Assembly (NCBI GenBank): GCA_949286775.1
Contig: CASEDW010000106.1
Span: 1 to 5,592 of the forward strand
DNA: 5,592 nt
Direction of reading: 5' to 3'
From: an uncultured Eubacteriales bacterium
GTDB taxonomy: Bacteria; Bacillota; Clostridia; Lachnospirales; Lachnospiraceae
Part shown: piece after piece, positions 4,872 through 5,592 of the stretch
Layout of the letters: the number at the start of each line of letters is the position of its first letter
Numbering within the stretch: the stretch's first letter is position 1
Notes under the pieces: generated by a model
What the model was told of the DNA's origin: nothing
The model's database searches: none
Seen by the model: the letters and a program-made list of their open reading frames with translations, nothing else
Translations under genes and position numbers: made by a program

Positions 4872-5411
4872 ATGGAATTTCAGAAAGTAATAGAAGAAAG
4901 AAGAAGCATCAGGGGATATGACGCGTCAAAAAAAGCGTCAAAAGAACAGATAGAAGAAATTATTAACGCTGCCATACTCGCGCCTTCATGGAAAAATTCA
5001 CAGGTGCACAGATATCATGTGGCGATTTCAGAAGAGGGAATTGAAAAAGTTAAGGCATGTCTTCCTGAATTCAACGCGAATAACTGCGAAGGGGCTTCTG
5101 CCATTATAGTAGAAACAATAGTTAAGAAACGCTCAGGATGGGATAAAGACGGCACGCCTTCTACAGAACTGGAGCATGACGAGTGGGGCGTTTATGACCT
5201 CGGGCTCGCGACGGAAAATCTTGTGCTTAAAGCTGCCGATCTTGGACTCGGAACTTTGATCATGGGTATCCGAGACGCGGGAAAACTTAAAGAAGTTCTT
5301 GCAATTCCTGAAAATGAAATGGTAGTAGCTGTTGTTTCAGTCGGATATCCAAAAGCAAAGGCAACTATGCCTAAACGTAAAGCGGTTGAGGATATCGCGG
5401 TATTTTATTAA
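4872..5411 (+). CDS. Nitroreductase-family FMN flavoprotein
   Basis: A 179-aa protein of the nitroreductase superfamily: small, usually dimeric, FMN-dependent cytoplasmic oxidoreductases that use NAD(P)H to reduce nitro compounds, quinones or other acceptors. The N-terminal ERRSIRGY (9-16) is the typical arginine-rich FMN-phosphate motif. APSWKNSQ (37-44) is the second flavin-contacting motif. The central helix DLGLATENLVLKAADLGLGT (109-128) and the C-terminal VSVGYPKAKATMPKRK (155-170) complete the fold. The length is at the short end of the family and no ferredoxin domain is fused. The physiological substrate cannot be read from sequence, and the neighbours give no hint. The start ATG is 12 bases after AAAGGAG (4853-4859), longer than usual, but no in-frame alternative start lies between, so translation may be weak. 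Codon use is less biased than in gdhA and metK. Confidence 0.88.
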   Translation: MEFQKVIEERRSIRGYDASKKASKEQIEEIINAAILAPSWKNSQVHRYHVAISEEGIEKVKACLPEFNANNCEGASAIIVETIVKKRSGWDKDGTPSTELEHDEWGVYDLGLATENLVLKAADLGLGTLIMGIRDAGKLKEVLAIPENEMVVAVVSVGYPKAKATMPKRKAVEDIAVFY

Positions 5412-5419
5412 AACTTAAT

Positions 5420-5448
5420 GCGGAGCGGCGTTAAAATTGCCGCTCCGC
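5420..5448. terminator. GC-rich hairpin after the nitroreductase gene, atypical terminator
   Basis: GCGGAGCGGC (5420-5429) and GCCGCTCCGC (5439-5448) form a perfect 10-bp stem with a 9-base AT-rich loop, starting 8 bases after the stop codon. It is followed by GTCAAAAATTATAAAAAAA and has no T-run on the + strand; the nearest T-run is at 5475-5481. It probably ends transcription or protects the mRNA 3' end, but it is not a canonical intrinsic terminator. Confidence 0.5.
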
Positions 5449-5470
5449 GTCAAAAATTATAAAAAAACAG

Positions 5471-5499
5471 TTGCTTTTTTTAATACGCTTTAGTATAAT
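5471..5499 (+). promoter_or_regulatory. Promoter of tRNA-Lys
   Basis: TTGCTT (5471-5476), a 17-bp spacer and a perfect TATAAT (5494-5499) give a strong sigma-A promoter. The start should be near 5506, about 14 bases before the mature tRNA 5' end. Confidence 0.75.
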
Positions 5500-5519
5500 A
5501 ATCATCGTGCTTAAGACAA

Positions 5520-5592
5520 GCGCCCTTAGCTCAGTTGGTAGAGCAGTAGACTCTTAATCTATTTGTCCAGGGTTCGAGTCCCTGAGGGCGCA
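5520..5592 (+). tRNA. tRNA-Lys (anticodon CUU)
   Basis: All arms can be folded by eye. The acceptor stem is GCGCCCT (5520-5526) with AGGGCGC (5585-5591), 7 pairs. The D stem is GCTC/GAGC (5529-5532 and 5541-5544). The anticodon stem is GTAGA/TCTAT (5546-5550 and 5558-5562, one G-U). The loop is CTCTTAA (5551-5557) with anticodon CTT at 5553-5555, reading AAG (Lys). The variable loop is TTGTC. The T stem is CAGGG/CCCTG with loop TTCGAGT. The discriminator base is A5592. The window ends here, so whether CCA is encoded and whether more tRNA genes follow is unknown. Confidence 0.96.

Noticed and set aside
5461..5481. A-run/T-run (AAAAAAA...TTTTTTT) as a terminator hairpin
   Set aside because: The stem would be A-T only with a 7-base loop. 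The T-run is better explained as part of the tRNA promoter spacer.
1..5592. CRISPR array, defence system, prophage, toxin-antitoxin or biosynthetic cluster
   Set aside because: No regularly spaced repeats, integrase, transposase or accessory genes are present. All four proteins are recognised housekeeping or redox families.

Overview
The window looks like a stretch of chromosome from a low-GC Gram-positive anaerobe of the Bacillota (class Clostridia). Lachnospiraceae is the most likely family, but this rests on protein resemblance from memory, not on a search. The reasons are strong sigma-A-type promoters with 16-17 bp spacers, AGGAGG-type ribosome binding sites, U-tract terminators, an S-box (SAM-I) leader on metK, a glutamate dehydrogenase close to the Clostridium enzyme, and a MurZ/MurA2-type MurA. 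All genes are on the + strand. Each appears to be its own transcription unit, with its own promoter and usually its own terminator.

Layout: 1-223 is an AT-rich control region with two promoter candidates and several perfect inverted repeats. 224-1570 is gdhA (glutamate dehydrogenase, NADP type). 1571-1972 is a 402-bp gap without a gene; it holds a 167-bp nested palindromic element that starts on the base after the gdhA stop, the gdhA terminator, two promoter candidates for murA and a hairpin at the expected 5' end of the murA mRNA. 1973-3265 is murA. 3266-3578 is a 313-bp gap with a hairpin after murA, the metK promoter, a SAM-I riboswitch and its terminator. 3579-4763 is metK, followed by a terminator. 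4872-5411 encodes a small nitroreductase-family flavoprotein. The window closes with tRNA-Lys(CUU) (5520-5592) behind its own promoter; the CCA end or the next tRNA lies outside.

The genes are housekeeping functions: ammonia assimilation, first committed step of peptidoglycan synthesis, S-adenosylmethionine synthesis, a redox flavoenzyme and a lysine tRNA. They do not form one pathway, and I see no defence, mobile or biosynthetic system. The only regulatory circuit readable in full is SAM feedback on metK. The best candidate for something undescribed is the 167-bp element at 1571-1737: a 10-bp terminal inverted repeat enclosing three hairpins, which could be a small non-autonomous mobile or intergenic repeat or a structured 3' UTR. 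The 10-bp perfect palindrome across the gdhA -35 box is the second.
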